This document shows positions 23,679-33,518 of a stretch of 64,000 nucleotides of DNA, in pieces. The notes beneath the pieces were generated by a model. It had not been told where the DNA came from and did no database searches. It worked only from the letters and a program-made list of their open reading frames with translations. The DNA is taken from positions 1-64,000 of the forward strand of contig JAFGJV010000039.1 in assembly GCA_016928955.1 (NCBI GenBank). The letters are read 5' to 3'. The stretch comes from Spirochaetales bacterium. GTDB lineage: Bacteria > Spirochaetota > Spirochaetia > Treponematales > UBA12059. Position 1 is the first letter of the stretch. The number at the start of each line of letters is the position of its first letter. The translations under genes were made by a program, and so were the position numbers.

Positions 23679-26600
23679 CGCGTTTCTCCTTGCGCATGAA
23701 CGAAATCAACTTGGCCAGGCGCTTGGATACGGGCACGCCATGGATTTCCTCGGGTATGTCGTCCTCCCGCGGGGCCACATTCTCGATGATGTAGTCCAGC
23801 TTGGCGTCCACACCGCTGTCCGACATGGCCTTCTGCTTGTCAGCCGGCAGGCTGCGCGACAAGTCCCGCAGGTACACAAAGAGCTTGCCTGCTTCCGGCC
23901 CCAGGGGATCCAGCCAGGAGCGGGGCGGCCTGCTTTTGCCGTGGTCACCGGCTTCATCGTGTCCGGCTGGCTCTTGGTCCTCGGGACCGGACTCAATGAC
24001 CGCGGATTCAGGCTCGACGACCTCGAGCATGGGCTCATCGGCCTCGGCTGGCTGTGCGCCCGGAACGGGCTCTTCGTCCTCGTCCAGTATTAGCTCGGGC
24101 TCCTCGGGCGGGGGAGCTTCCGACCATATATCCTCGGCTTCTTCCTCCGACGACAATTCAGGTTCCTCGGAGGGCAGCCCGGCCAGGTCTTCCAGAAGCT
24201 CGTCCTCGTCCTCTTCGCCGGGCGGCTCTACCCCCAGGTCACCGTGGACTTCTTCTAGTTCGCTATCGTCCAGATATTCGGGAGCCTCTTCCAGGAAGTC
24301 GCCCTCGGCTTCCGGCTCGGCGCCCTCTGCAAGGCCGGAATCCTCTCCCAAGCCTGGTTCCGCCGCCTCGTCCAGGGGCAATTCTTCCAGGTCCAGTTCC
24401 TCGTCCGTGCCGAGCTCTTCCAATTCCGGCTCCGTGGACAGGACCTCGTCAAAATCGGTCGGCTGGTCAAAGGTATCCTCGTCTTCGGGAACAGGCTCGT
24501 CGGCCAGTTCGATGTCCTCGGACGGCTCGATGGGCTCCACCTCCGGCTCGGCCAGACCCAGCTCCTCGAAATCCTCCTCGGTTTCCATCGGTTCCTCGAG
24601 CAAGGGTTCGGGCTCGGGTTCGGGCCTGGCTTGGGCGCCGCGCCCTTCCCCACCGGCTGGGAACTGTGGATAGGGAGGATAGTTCGGATACTGGGGCGGA
24701 GCGGAAGCCGGCTGAGTGGGCGGCGGCGGAGCGCTCTGCTGGGCGGCGGCCGGTTCAGTATACGGCGCCTGGGGCTGACGCTGCGGTTCCGGCCAGGCAG
24801 GCTGGGGCGGAGGAGCCATCTGCGGCATGGGCGGCATCTGAGGCTGGGGCCAGGCCGGCGCGGCCTGCTGAGCCGCCGGGGGCACAGGCTGTTCCGGGAA
24901 GGGTTCCGGCGCCGACTGACGCGGGGCTTCCTGGGGCGTTCCCCCGCCCTGCCCGGGAGAGCCGCCGAGGGCGGGAGCGTCGGGATAGAGATCTTCCCCG
25001 CGGAGCAACTCGTCCACCTTGGGGATTTCCTCTTCCTCTTCCTGGAGGAAGGCGTCGTCCGGCACTTCCTCGTCCAGGGGCTCCTCACGCTCGTCCACAA
25101 AGAGTATTTCTTCCTGCTCGTCCACGGGTATGGTAGCCGAGCCAAGGCCCAACAGGGCTTCCGTCTCGGCGTCCAGGCCTTCGTCCAGGCGTATGGCCGC
25201 GCGCTCGGCGTCCGCGCGCAGGGATTCCCTGAGCACGGCTATATTGCGTTCCCAGGCGTCCCTCATGTCGCCGGAGTACGCCTTGACGGCCTTCTCGTAG
25301 GCTTTGAGCGACACGTCCAGACCGTCAAAGTCGCCCGCGCGGCCCCTGCTGCCCCTGAGGTTCACCAGATGGCCGGCCTGCTCCACCGCCGCGGCCTTGT
25401 TGCCCATGTTCTGGTAGGCTACCGAGAGCTCGAGCAGGGCTTCGGCGTCGTCCGGCCTGTCGTCCAGCACTTCCTTGAGTATCTGCGCGGCGTGCGCCCA
25501 GTCACCCTTGTCGCCATGGGCGCGGGCCAGCTCGACGCGGGCAGCGTAATCCTTGGGCCGGGATGTCAGGTATTCCTCGAGTTCGGCTATGGCCTCGTCC
25601 GGTTCGCCGGATTCCCGGTGCAGGCGCGCCAGTTCGACGCGGAAAGGCGCCTGGCGGGGATCCAGCCGCACGATTTTGCGGTACACGTCCTTGGCCTTGT
25701 CCGCCTGGCCGGAACCCTGGAGCAAGGCGCCGTACAGCTTCAAGGCTTCCACGTCGTTGGGCGAGCGCCTGAGCACGTCGGCCACAGCCGCCTGGGCCTG
25801 ATCCAGGTGGCCAAGCACGCGGTACAGCTTGGCCAGCTGAACCCTGAGGCCGTCGTTCTCCGGCATCAGCTCGACCAGGCTCTTGATCTCGTCCACGGCC
25901 TCGGCATAGCGGCCGGTCTTTTCCAGCACGTTCTGGATGTTCACCGCCGCCTCCAGGAAGGAGGGATCGGCGTCCAGGGCCTTGCGGAACCAGCGTATGG
26001 CCTCGTCGGGCTTGCCCTGCTCTGCGCAGGACAGTCCGATGCCGTTGCGCGCCTGGGCGTCCAGGGGCTTGATGGCTATGATCTGCGAAAAAATGTCTAT
26101 GGCTTTCTTGTGCTCGCCGGATCTGGCCAAGCAGGACGCGTAGCGGTTCATGGCCTCTATCCAGCCGGGCCTGGCCTTGACGGCGGCCTGGTACTCGCGC
26201 AGGGCGTCGTCATCCTTGCCCAGGGCCTCGTAGGCCACGCCAAGGTTGTAATGGAACGACGGATAGTTCGGATCCACGGCCAGGCCGCGCCAGTACACCT
26301 GCACGGCCCTTCCGGGGTCGCCCATGGACAGGTATACGTTGCCCAGGTTGTTGTAGGCGATGACGTGCTTGGCGTCCAGCTCGATGGCCTTGGCAAAGGA
26401 CATCTCCGCGGCCTTGAGCTTGCCCAGCGCCTTGTGGGCGTTCCCCAGGTTGAACATCAGCTCCGGATCGGTTGGCTGGTAGTCTATGGCGTGCTCGAGG
26501 GCCGAGAGGGCGTCCGAGGGCTTGCCGAGCCTGAGATAGGCCAAAGCCATGCCCTCCAACGCGCGGACGTCCTTGGCGTCCGATTCCACGGCGCTGGAAA

Positions 26601-26790
26601 AGGCCGCAAGGGCGTCCTTGGGCCTGTCCGTGCGCAGGTACACGTTGCCGAGCACCAGGCGGGCGTCGCGAGACTCGGGCTCCTCCAGGAGGCAGGCGCG
26701 GGCGTGCCGCTCGGCCGTCTCGAAATCCCTGAGCCTGAGCGCGTTCTCGGCCCGCGCAAGGGCATCCGGACGCTTGTCTGTCTTCCTCAT
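23665..26790 (-). CDS. Giant TPR protein with Pro/Gln-rich and acidic low-complexity region
   Basis: A 1041-residue protein. Residues about 10-480 are some 13 tetratricopeptide repeats (for example YNNLGNVYLSMGDPGRAVQVYWRGLAVDP). Residues about 615-720 are Pro/Gln-rich, 720-945 strongly Glu/Asp-rich, and the last 95 residues form a compact conserved-looking domain (LFVYLRDLSRSLPADKQ ... VPVSKRLAKLISFMRKE). No signal peptide. It resembles large treponemal TPR proteins of unknown role; a scaffold is likely. The start at 26790 overlaps the stop of the LamG gene (ATGA); the in-frame extension upstream to 27444 is a shadow of that gene. Confidence 0.85.
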   Translation of the reverse strand: MRKTDKRPDALARAENALRLRDFETAERHARACLLEEPESRDARLVLGNVYLRTDRPKDALAAFSSAVESDAKDVRALEGMALAYLRLGKPSDALSALEHAIDYQPTDPELMFNLGNAHKALGKLKAAEMSFAKAIELDAKHVIAYNNLGNVYLSMGDPGRAVQVYWRGLAVDPNYPSFHYNLGVAYEALGKDDDALREYQAAVKARPGWIEAMNRYASCLARSGEHKKAIDIFSQIIAIKPLDAQARNGIGLSCAEQGKPDEAIRWFRKALDADPSFLEAAVNIQNVLEKTGRYAEAVDEIKSLVELMPENDGLRVQLAKLYRVLGHLDQAQAAVADVLRRSPNDVEALKLYGALLQGSGQADKAKDVYRKIVRLDPRQAPFRVELARLHRESGEPDEAIAELEEYLTSRPKDYAARVELARAHGDKGDWAHAAQILKEVLDDRPDDAEALLELSVAYQNMGNKAAAVEQAGHLVNLRGSRGRAGDFDGLDVSLKAYEKAVKAYSGDMRDAWERNIAVLRESLRADAERAAIRLDEGLDAETEALLGLGSATIPVDEQEEILFVDEREEPLDEEVPDDAFLQEEEEEIPKVDELLRGEDLYPDAPALGGSPGQGGGTPQEAPRQSAPEPFPEQPVPPAAQQAAPAWPQPQMPPMPQMAPPPQPAWPEPQRQPQAPYTEPAAAQQSAPPPPTQPASAPPQYPNYPPYPQFPAGGEGRGAQARPEPEPEPLLEEPMETEEDFEELGLAEPEVEPIEPSEDIELADEPVPEDEDTFDQPTDFDEVLSTEPELEELGTDEELDLEELPLDEAAEPGLGEDSGLAEGAEPEAEGDFLEEAPEYLDDSELEEVHGDLGVEPPGEEDEDELLEDLAGLPSEEPELSSEEEAEDIWSEAPPPEEPELILDEDEEPVPGAQPAEADEPMLEVVEPESAVIESGPEDQEPAGHDEAGDHGKSRPPRSWLDPLGPEAGKLFVYLRDLSRSLPADKQKAMSDSGVDAKLDYIIENVAPREDDIPEEIHGVPVSKRLAKLISFMRKEKRDARS

Positions 26791-28304
26791 GGCGATACCC
26801 TCGATGGCCGCGCGTACAGCTCGGCGGAAAACTCGCCCACGTGCGGCGGATCCGCCCCGTCGTACGCCGCGAGAGCCAGGAAATACAGCCTGCCGTTCTC
26901 CAGGCCCGTGAGCGTGAACGACGTGACGTTCCGGCCCTCGATCACGACGGGGCTGGTGCCCTGGTCGGCTCCGCCCCCGAAATAGTCGCGGGAGGCGTAG
27001 CCATAGTATAGCACATAGCCGCGCACGTCCGCCTCGGCGGAAGCCGACCATTCGACGCGTATCGACCCGTTTCCGGCCGTGGCGAGCAGTTTTGCCGGCG
27101 GCGACGGGGCGTCGTCGGGCTCGTACACGATCACGGCCTGGGTAAGCGACGGGCTGCGCTCCCCGGCCGCGTCTGGGTACAGCTCCGCCCGAAGCTGGAT
27201 GTAGCGGCCGCGCGAGTCCATGGCGACGCCGGGCAGGAAGGGCACCCACGCAGGATCGCCGTCGCGCCAGCCAGCCGAGCTGTCCGCGCAGCGGTAGAAC
27301 CAGTGCACCGCTCCCTCTCCTGGCTCTATGGCCGAGCATTCCAGCCACAGGATGCGGGCGTTGGTCGAGCCAAGGTCGTATATGGGCGACTCGGCCCAAC
27401 CGCCTTCTGGTTGGTAGCGCCTGGTCGCCGGATTCTCGACCCATGACGGCAGGATGCGGAATTCGTCTATAAGGCCCGTGTAGTTGGCGCCCAGCTCCAG
27501 AAGGCCCGCCGAGCCAGCCCTGGGAGGAAACACCTCGCCGCCCTGCCTGCCGGTGGACGTTACGTAGGTGACGGCCTCAGGGACGCCGTCCATCAGGTAC
27601 TCCAGGAGGCCGGTGGCCGAGTCGAAACGCAGGATATGGTGGGACCAGCGGGCGGGCAGGAGCATGGAGCGGCCGCTCAGGCTGACCGTGGTGGCTTTTC
27701 CCGACGGATCCTCGAAAAAATTGATGAACCCGAAAACCAGGCGGTTTTTCTGGATCAGGACCGAGTATTGCTGTGAACGCCAGGACGTGCCGGAGCGTTT
27801 GGACGCCTTCCATATCAAAATGATCTCGCCGTTCTCGGCCCTGGACGGTTTGAGCCAGAAATCCATGCTGAAATCCCCGGCTTGGCTGCCGGGCAGGGCA
27901 AGGACGCTGCGTTCCGGCTTCAGGGCGAGCTTGCTTGAAGGAGCGCGAAACACGCCGGCGCCCTCGCCCAGGCGGGCCAGCTCGGCGCTCGAGCGCTCGT
28001 ACGAGCCGGACATGGTGACGGCCCAGTTGCCCGCCTCGTCCACGGGCGCCTCGCCGTCAAAACTCAGGCGCAGGTCCGCCGCCGCGTCGCCGTTCCCCCA
28101 GCCGGGCACCAGGACCAGGTCCATGCCTCCGGCCGGTCCCGGGACAGCCCGCACGCCGTGGAGTATCCACTGCCAGGGCGACGACGGGGACTCGACGGCG
28201 GCGTCCACCGCCAGGCGGGTCTGGGCGGCGGCCGGCCACAAGGCCGTGAACATCCCGAGCATTGTCGCGAGCGCTCGAGCTCGTAGGCGTACTGGAGGCA
28301 TCAT
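26787..28304 (-). CDS. Secreted LamG-like and fibronectin type III protein
   Basis: A 505-residue exported protein: signal peptide ending near LWPAAAQ, a concanavalin/LamG-like beta-sandwich (PGSQAGDFSMDFWLKP ... TGLIDEFRILPSWV) and a C-terminal Fn3 domain (PPAKLLATAGNGSIRVEWSASAEADVRGYVLYYG ... LTGLENGRLYFLALAAYD). Such proteins are surface or periplasmic glycan- or protein-binding factors. Start uncertain among GTG 28325, ATG 28313 and ATG 28304; the last has AAGGGA about 9 nt upstream. Its stop overlaps the TPR gene start. Confidence 0.8.
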   Translation of the reverse strand: MMPPVRLRARALATMLGMFTALWPAAAQTRLAVDAAVESPSSPWQWILHGVRAVPGPAGGMDLVLVPGWGNGDAAADLRLSFDGEAPVDEAGNWAVTMSGSYERSSAELARLGEGAGVFRAPSSKLALKPERSVLALPGSQAGDFSMDFWLKPSRAENGEIILIWKASKRSGTSWRSQQYSVLIQKNRLVFGFINFFEDPSGKATTVSLSGRSMLLPARWSHHILRFDSATGLLEYLMDGVPEAVTYVTSTGRQGGEVFPPRAGSAGLLELGANYTGLIDEFRILPSWVENPATRRYQPEGGWAESPIYDLGSTNARILWLECSAIEPGEGAVHWFYRCADSSAGWRDGDPAWVPFLPGVAMDSRGRYIQLRAELYPDAAGERSPSLTQAVIVYEPDDAPSPPAKLLATAGNGSIRVEWSASAEADVRGYVLYYGYASRDYFGGGADQGTSPVVIEGRNVTSFTLTGLENGRLYFLALAAYDGADPPHVGEFSAELYARPSRVSP

Positions 28305-28317
28305 GCTCTGCATTCCC

Positions 28318-28347
28318 TTCGACACGGAAGCTTCTATATCTTATTAT
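28318..28347 (+). promoter_or_regulatory. uvrC promoter, leaderless type
   Basis: TTCGAC (28318-28323), 18-bp spacer, TATTAT (28342-28347), then eight bases to the uvrC ATG at 28356. No Shine-Dalgarno sequence. No SOS-type operator noticed. Confidence 0.45.
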
Positions 28348-28355
28348 CGAACCCT

Positions 28356-30218
28356 ATGGACGATACTGTAGGACAGGCGCCCGAATCGCCCAACCAGAGC
28401 GAAAGCCCCCGAGACAGCGCTCGCAAGGCGCCGGCCAACCCCGGCGTGTATCTCTGGCGCGACGCCCAGGGTACCTGCATCTACGTGGGCAAGGCCCGGT
28501 CGCTCAAGGACCGCCTGGCGTCCTATTTTACCGGCCGCAGGGACGCGAAGACCAGGCACCTGGTGGAAAAGGCCGCCAGCCTGGAATGGATACGCACCGA
28601 CGACGAATACGAGGCCTTGTTGCTTGAGAACAACCTCATCAAGCGCCTGGGCCCACGCTACAACATAAACCTGAAAGACGGCAAAACCTACCCGTCCATA
28701 CGCATCACCAACGAGGAATTCCCCCGCGTGTTCCGTACGCGGACCATCGTTGACGACGGCAGCCGCTATTTCGGGCCCTATCCCAGCGCCGACGTTATAG
28801 ACCGTTACCTGGAGCTGATACGGCGGCTCTTTCCCCTGCGCCGCTGCGCCCGCATGCGCAAGCGCGATACGCCGTGCATGTACTACCACATAGGCCGCTG
28901 TTCGGCTCCCTGCGCCGGAAAAATCAGCAAGGAGGACTACGCCGAGCAGGTGGAGCGCGTGGCAGCCCTGCTATCAGGGAACAACGACGCGCTGACCTCA
29001 GCCATACGCGCAGACATGGACAAGGCGGCGGCCGCCCTGGAGTTCGAGAAGGCAGCGTCGCTCAGGGACACCCTGTCGGCCATCGAGGCCTTCAAGGGCG
29101 ACACTGTTGCCCAGGATTTCGGCTCGGGCGACCGCGACTATCTGGCCTGGGCCGCCGACGGATCCCTGGTCACCTTCGTCGTCTTCCAGACCCGCTCCGG
29201 CAAGCTGGTGGGCCGCGACCTGTTCCGCGAGCGCAGTTACGGCACGGAGGCCGAGGCCGCCGCTGAATTCCTGGCCGCCTACTACACCAAGGACCGCCTT
29301 CCGCCCCCCGAGCTGTTCGCCATGGACCCAGCGGGACTCGAGCTGGCGGCCGACTATCTTAAGCGCACCCTGGGCTCGGACTTTGCGCTCCTGGCCCCGT
29401 CCGAGCGCAGGCACCTGGCGTCCATGGCCATGGCCGCCATGAACGCCCGCGAGGACCTGGCCAGGCGCAGGCGCGAAGCCGGCGACCTGGAAGCCCTGGA
29501 GAGCCTTCGCGCGGCCCTGTCCCTGGACAGCCTGCCCGAACTCATACACGGCTTTGATATTGCCCAGCTTTCGGGCAAACACACCGTGGCCAGCCTGGTC
29601 GCCTTCCGCAACGGGGCGGCAGAAAAGAAATCCTACCGGATTTTCAAGATCCGCAGCCTGGACGGCGCGATAGACGATTTTGGCGCCATGAGGGAAGCCG
29701 TGGCCAGGCACTTTACCCATATAGCCAACGACGAAGCAGAAGCCCCGGACCTGCTTCTGATAGACGGCGGCCGCGGCCAGGTCAACGCGGCCAAGGAGGT
29801 GCTGGACGCCCTGGGCCTGGACGACCTGCCCGTGGTGGGTCTGGCCAAGGAAAACGAGGAACTCTGGCCGCACGGGGCCAAAAAACCCGTGGTGATGGAC
29901 AAGGACGCCCCGGGGCTGAGGCTCGTGGTGGCCGTGCGCGACGAGGCGCACCGTTTTGCCACGGCCATGAACCAGAAGCTCCGTGGCAAGGCCGTGGGCT
30001 TTGCCGTGCTGGAAGGCGTCAAGGGCGTGGGACCCGCCAAGGCAAAAAAACTGATGGATCATTTCGGCAGTCTGGGCGCCGTGGCGGAGGCCGAACCGGC
30101 CTACCTGGCCAGCACCGCCGGCATATCAGCCGAAGCCGCGGCCGCCATCAAGGACGCGGCCGCCGGGGCGGCTGTCCCGGAACCCAGGGCCTTGACCAGG
30201 GCCTCGCAGCCCGGCTAG
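28356..30218 (+). CDS. uvrC: Excinuclease ABC subunit C
   Basis: A 620-residue UvrC, the dual-incision nuclease of nucleotide excision repair. N-terminal GIY-YIG nuclease (GVYLWRDAQGTCIYVGKARSLKDR), central UVR motif (DMDKAAAALEFEKAASLRD), C-terminal RNase H-like nuclease (FDIAQLSGKHTVASLV, LLIDGGRGQ) and a tandem helix-hairpin-helix (GVKGVGPAKAKKLMDHFGSL). A hydrophilic extension of about 25 residues precedes the nuclease domain. The promoter's -10 box ends 8 nt before the ATG and there is no Shine-Dalgarno sequence. Confidence 0.97.
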   Translation: MDDTVGQAPESPNQSESPRDSARKAPANPGVYLWRDAQGTCIYVGKARSLKDRLASYFTGRRDAKTRHLVEKAASLEWIRTDDEYEALLLENNLIKRLGPRYNINLKDGKTYPSIRITNEEFPRVFRTRTIVDDGSRYFGPYPSADVIDRYLELIRRLFPLRRCARMRKRDTPCMYYHIGRCSAPCAGKISKEDYAEQVERVAALLSGNNDALTSAIRADMDKAAAALEFEKAASLRDTLSAIEAFKGDTVAQDFGSGDRDYLAWAADGSLVTFVVFQTRSGKLVGRDLFRERSYGTEAEAAAEFLAAYYTKDRLPPPELFAMDPAGLELAADYLKRTLGSDFALLAPSERRHLASMAMAAMNAREDLARRRREAGDLEALESLRAALSLDSLPELIHGFDIAQLSGKHTVASLVAFRNGAAEKKSYRIFKIRSLDGAIDDFGAMREAVARHFTHIANDEAEAPDLLLIDGGRGQVNAAKEVLDALGLDDLPVVGLAKENEELWPHGAKKPVVMDKDAPGLRLVVAVRDEAHRFATAMNQKLRGKAVGFAVLEGVKGVGPAKAKKLMDHFGSLGAVAEAEPAYLASTAGISAEAAAAIKDAAAGAAVPEPRALTRASQPG

Positions 30219-30293
30219 ATTCGTCCGGCCCGACCCGGCCTCCGCATCCTGTTCTCGTATCCAAGGGGCTTGTCGGAACGGAGCGTACATCCC

Positions 30294-30965
30294 ATGGACA
30301 TACACACCGTCCTCCCGCCGTCGCTGTTGCGCGAGCGCCTGCTTGCCCTGAGCGAGCTGTACGCCAGGGCTGACCGGGCCGTGGATATATTCCAGGCGGC
30401 GTCCGGCCTGGGCTGTCCCTTTGGCTGCGGCTCGTGCTGCGAGTCTTTCATTCCTGACATCCTGCCGGCCGAGGCAGAACTGGTCGCCCTGGACCTGGTT
30501 GCCAGGGACCGTGACCAGGCGTTCCGTCTGGCCGCCTCAGGCCTTGAGCCCCGGCAGTCGGCGTCGGGAACCCCGGGCTGCCCCCTGTACCGCGACGACA
30601 CGCCCTATCATTGTTCCGTATACGCGTCCCGGCCGCTGATATGCAGGTTGTTCGCCTTTTCGGCGGTCAGGGACAAGCACGGCACGGCGGCCTATTCTCT
30701 GTGCCGCTTGATGCCGGCAGGCCCGGGCACACCGCGCTCGGCCGCCAACGGAGACCTGGCAGCCGCCTTTGGGGCAGAACCTCCGGTCATGGGCGACTAT
30801 GGCGCCGAGCTGGCCGCCCTGGACCCAGGTTCTGCCGGCGGGCGCCTGCCCCTGCACGAGGCCCTGCCCCCGGCCATCATGCGCGTGCTGTTCATGGCCG
30901 GCTTGGGCACGAACCCGGAAAACGACGGGCCCAACCTGTCGCCGCCCCTGCCCCAGGCCAGCTGA
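30294..30965 (+). CDS. YkgJ-type cysteine-cluster protein
   Basis: A 223-residue protein of the Fe-S/zinc cysteine-cluster family (YkgJ-like). Cys ligands are CPFGCGSCC near residue 42 and a second set in GCPLYRDDTPYHCSVYASRPLICRLF. Family members are thought to bind a metal cluster; no reaction is established. The ATG at 30294 is preceded by GGAG 10 nt upstream; a TTG at 30270 is an alternative. It lies 75 nt after uvrC on the same strand. Confidence 0.75.
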   Translation: MDIHTVLPPSLLRERLLALSELYARADRAVDIFQAASGLGCPFGCGSCCESFIPDILPAEAELVALDLVARDRDQAFRLAASGLEPRQSASGTPGCPLYRDDTPYHCSVYASRPLICRLFAFSAVRDKHGTAAYSLCRLMPAGPGTPRSAANGDLAAAFGAEPPVMGDYGAELAALDPGSAGGRLPLHEALPPAIMRVLFMAGLGTNPENDGPNLSPPLPQAS

Positions 30966-30977
30966 CACTCCAGGCCG

Positions 30978-32060
30978 TTAAAAACGCGGCTGGTCGTCCG
31001 CGCGCAGCGACGACACGGGCAGATAGCGCTCGGGAACCTCCCAAAGCACCAGCCTCACGCCGTTTGCCTCCAGGGCGCCTCCGCCCAGGGCCTGGTCCAT
31101 CGGCGTGAACGGACCCGAACCCTCGGCCGCCAGGTTGAGCGTCCCGACGCCCAGCTCTGCCTGGAGAAAAGCCTCAAAGCCCCAACGGGCAGACGCGGTG
31201 TAGCTGGTGCCGACCAGGGCCACCGGCAGGACCTGGGCGCCGAACAGGGCGCTGGCCAGGTCAAAGGCGGCGGGTCCGCCCTCGGTCCATATGCTTTCCG
31301 GCAACGTATCCGGTTCGGGCAGCGCTCGGAAAAACGCGCCGCGCTCCGGGAGGTAGGCAAGCAGGTCGCCCGGGTACGGCGCGTCTGAGCCGCGTGCCAC
31401 GCTGAACGACGCTTCCGGTTCGGGCGCCAGTCCAGCCGAGCCCAGGTAGGCGCGCACGGACTCAGCCGCCCTGTGGGCCCCGAGCGGGCTCCAGTGCGTG
31501 TCCGTCCGCAGGAAGGTGTCGCCGCCCGCGGCTGTTGGGTCCATGGCAGGGCGCAGATCGACCGCCGGCACGCCGGCGCGCCCGAAGGCTTCCAGGGCCG
31601 CCTCGTAGCGCCGCGGCCAGGGCGCGCCCGACGGCAGGTTCCCGGCATACACGCGCGACTTGGACGGCACCAGGGCAATGACCAGGGTCATGCCGGCTTC
31701 AGCCAAGCGCCGTTGGTACGCGGCCGCCGCGGCCACGGGATCGGCCACCGAGAGACCGGGGTCGTCCTGGAATTCCTCGGCCGTGAACAGCCAGCCATCC
31801 GTGCCCACTACCACACCCCGGTAGCCCTGGCCGAACAGGGCCCAGCGCGCCCGCGCCCAGAGTTCGGCCGCCCCGCCCCTGAACGGCAGGGCCTTGTCGA
31901 ACGAGTCTTGAAACCGGGCGGCGGCGGTGTCCACGGTCAGGGGACCCTTTCCGTCAGGCGTCACGCGCGCGAGCGTCCACACGCCGAGCGCCCCGGCCAC
32001 GGCCAGGGCGCCGCCGAGCAGAATGGTTCGCCAGCCTTTTTTGTCAGCGTTTTCCGCCAT
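30978..32060 (-). CDS. AlgJ/AlgX-like SGNH O-acetyltransferase component
   Basis: A 360-residue protein with one N-terminal membrane anchor (residues 12-35) and an extracytoplasmic SGNH-like domain of the AlgX/AlgJ family. The Asp-His pair is in DTHWSPLGAH (near residue 185) and the nucleophile Ser in VGTSYT (near 283). In alginate systems these proteins move acetyl groups delivered by AlgI onto the polymer. GGAG lies 6 nt before the start. It is the last gene of algF-algI-algJ. The glycan acetylated here is unknown. Confidence 0.82.
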   Translation of the reverse strand: MAENADKKGWRTILLGGALAVAGALGVWTLARVTPDGKGPLTVDTAAARFQDSFDKALPFRGGAAELWARARWALFGQGYRGVVVGTDGWLFTAEEFQDDPGLSVADPVAAAAAYQRRLAEAGMTLVIALVPSKSRVYAGNLPSGAPWPRRYEAALEAFGRAGVPAVDLRPAMDPTAAGGDTFLRTDTHWSPLGAHRAAESVRAYLGSAGLAPEPEASFSVARGSDAPYPGDLLAYLPERGAFFRALPEPDTLPESIWTEGGPAAFDLASALFGAQVLPVALVGTSYTASARWGFEAFLQAELGVGTLNLAAEGSGPFTPMDQALGGGALEANGVRLVLWEVPERYLPVSSLRADDQPRF

Positions 32061-32080
32061 AATCGTCTCCAAGCGCGCCG

Positions 32081-33514
32081 CTAAAACTGGAAATACAGAA
32101 ACGGGGAATACGAATCGGCTGCCAGCCGTACCACGGCCAGCACCCCGACGGCCAGCCAGGCCAGGCGCGGAAGGACCGGCGCCCGCGTACCGTTTTCCGC
32201 CCGCTCGGCCTCGGCCTGGCGCTCCCTGGCCCTCGGCTCAACCACGATGAGCGCCACGCCCAGGGCAAGCACGGCCAGCTCCAGGCCGCCGGCAAGCCAG
32301 CCCAGACCGCCCGGCCGCGCCCAGCCATTGGCCCCGCCCAAGGCCGCGAACATCCTTCCCGCTGAGGCCAGATCCTGAGCCCTGAAGAGAACCCAGCCCG
32401 CCAACACGGCAAGTTGGGTCAGCACAACGCCAAAGAAGCCGGACAGGACGGCGCCGCGTCTTTTGGCCCCGGCCAGGCGTTCAAAGGCCAGAAGCGCGCC
32501 GTGCCAGCAACCCCAGAGCACAAAGGTCCACGCGGCCCCGTGCCACAGGCCGCCCAGCACCATGACCAGAAACAGGTTCAGGTAGGTGCGGGCCGGGCCG
32601 CGCCGGTTGCCGCCCAGGGGCAGGTACAGGTAGTCGCGCAGCCAGGACGAGAGGCTGATATGCCAGCGTCGCCAAAAATCGGTGATGGACGACGAGCGGT
32701 ACGGCGCGTCGAAATTTTCCATGAACGTAAAGCCCATCATGTGCCCCAGGCCCACGGCCATGTCCGAGTAGCCGGAAAAGTCGAAGTACAGCTGGACCGC
32801 GTAGGCAAAGAGGCCCAGCCAGGCCTCCGCGGCTCCGGGATCGGCCATGGAGAAGGCCGCGTTAGCCACCGGCCCCAGGGCGTCGGCTATCAGCACCTTG
32901 CGCCCCAGGCCCACGACAAAGCGCTTGAGCCCGAAGGCCGCCCGGGTCTCCGAGTGGACCCTCTGCCTGAGCTGGCCGGCCAGGTCCTTGTAGCGCAGGA
33001 TGGGTCCGGCCACCAGCTGGGGAAAGAGCGACACGTAGGCAGCCAGGTCGACAAAGTCGTGCGCGGGCGGCGCGTCGCCCCTGTACACGTCTATCACGTA
33101 GCTCATCGACTGGAATATGTAGAACGATATGCCCACGGGCAGGACAACCGACCAGGTTTCCAGGCCGCGGACGCCAAAGAGGCCGAGCACGGCGTTCAGG
33201 CTGTCCATGCCAAAGTTGAAATACTTGAAGTAGCCGAGCAGGGCCAGGTTGCCCGCCACGGCGGCCCCTACCACCAGTCGGCGATTCCGCTCAGCCCGCG
33301 GGGCCTCTGAGGCGCGCGCCAGGGCAAGGCCGGCCAGCCAGTTGCCAACGGTGACGCCCGCAAGCAGCAGGAGAAAATCCGCGCGCCAGAAACCGTAGAA
33401 AATCCAGCTGCCAGTCATTATCCACGAGGAGCGGAAGCGGGCGGGCAGGGCGGCGTATACCAGGAAAAAAGCCGGCAGGAAGAGAAAGATAAAGGCCGGT
33501 GAACTGAAAACCAC
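32081..33514 (-). CDS. algI: MBOAT-family O-acyltransferase
   Basis: A 477-residue polytopic membrane protein of the MBOAT family closest to AlgI/DltB. Diagnostic stretches are YGFWRADFLLLLAGVTVGNW, GYFKYFNF, PVGISFYIFQSMSYVIDVYRG, the RRWHISLSSWLRDYLYLPLGGNR loop and the catalytic His in GGLWHGAAWTF. It passes acetyl groups across the membrane to the AlgJ-like partner downstream (20-nt gap). AlgF is encoded 4 nt upstream. Confidence 0.93.
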   Translation of the reverse strand: MVFSSPAFIFLFLPAFFLVYAALPARFRSSWIMTGSWIFYGFWRADFLLLLAGVTVGNWLAGLALARASEAPRAERNRRLVVGAAVAGNLALLGYFKYFNFGMDSLNAVLGLFGVRGLETWSVVLPVGISFYIFQSMSYVIDVYRGDAPPAHDFVDLAAYVSLFPQLVAGPILRYKDLAGQLRQRVHSETRAAFGLKRFVVGLGRKVLIADALGPVANAAFSMADPGAAEAWLGLFAYAVQLYFDFSGYSDMAVGLGHMMGFTFMENFDAPYRSSSITDFWRRWHISLSSWLRDYLYLPLGGNRRGPARTYLNLFLVMVLGGLWHGAAWTFVLWGCWHGALLAFERLAGAKRRGAVLSGFFGVVLTQLAVLAGWVLFRAQDLASAGRMFAALGGANGWARPGGLGWLAGGLELAVLALGVALIVVEPRARERQAEAERAENGTRAPVLPRLAWLAVGVLAVVRLAADSYSPFLYFQF

Positions 33515-33518
33515 GGGG

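Noticed and set aside
24631-26985. A 784-codon plus-strand open frame opposite the giant TPR gene
   Set aside because: It mirrors the TPR codons and spans the gene boundary at 26787-26790. Composition is that of an antisense shadow.
26791-27444. N-terminal extension of the TPR gene to 27444
   Set aside because: The extension overlaps the LamG/Fn3 gene in another frame and reads as Arg/Gly/Ala-rich noise; the ATG at 26790 has an RBS and forms an ATGA junction.
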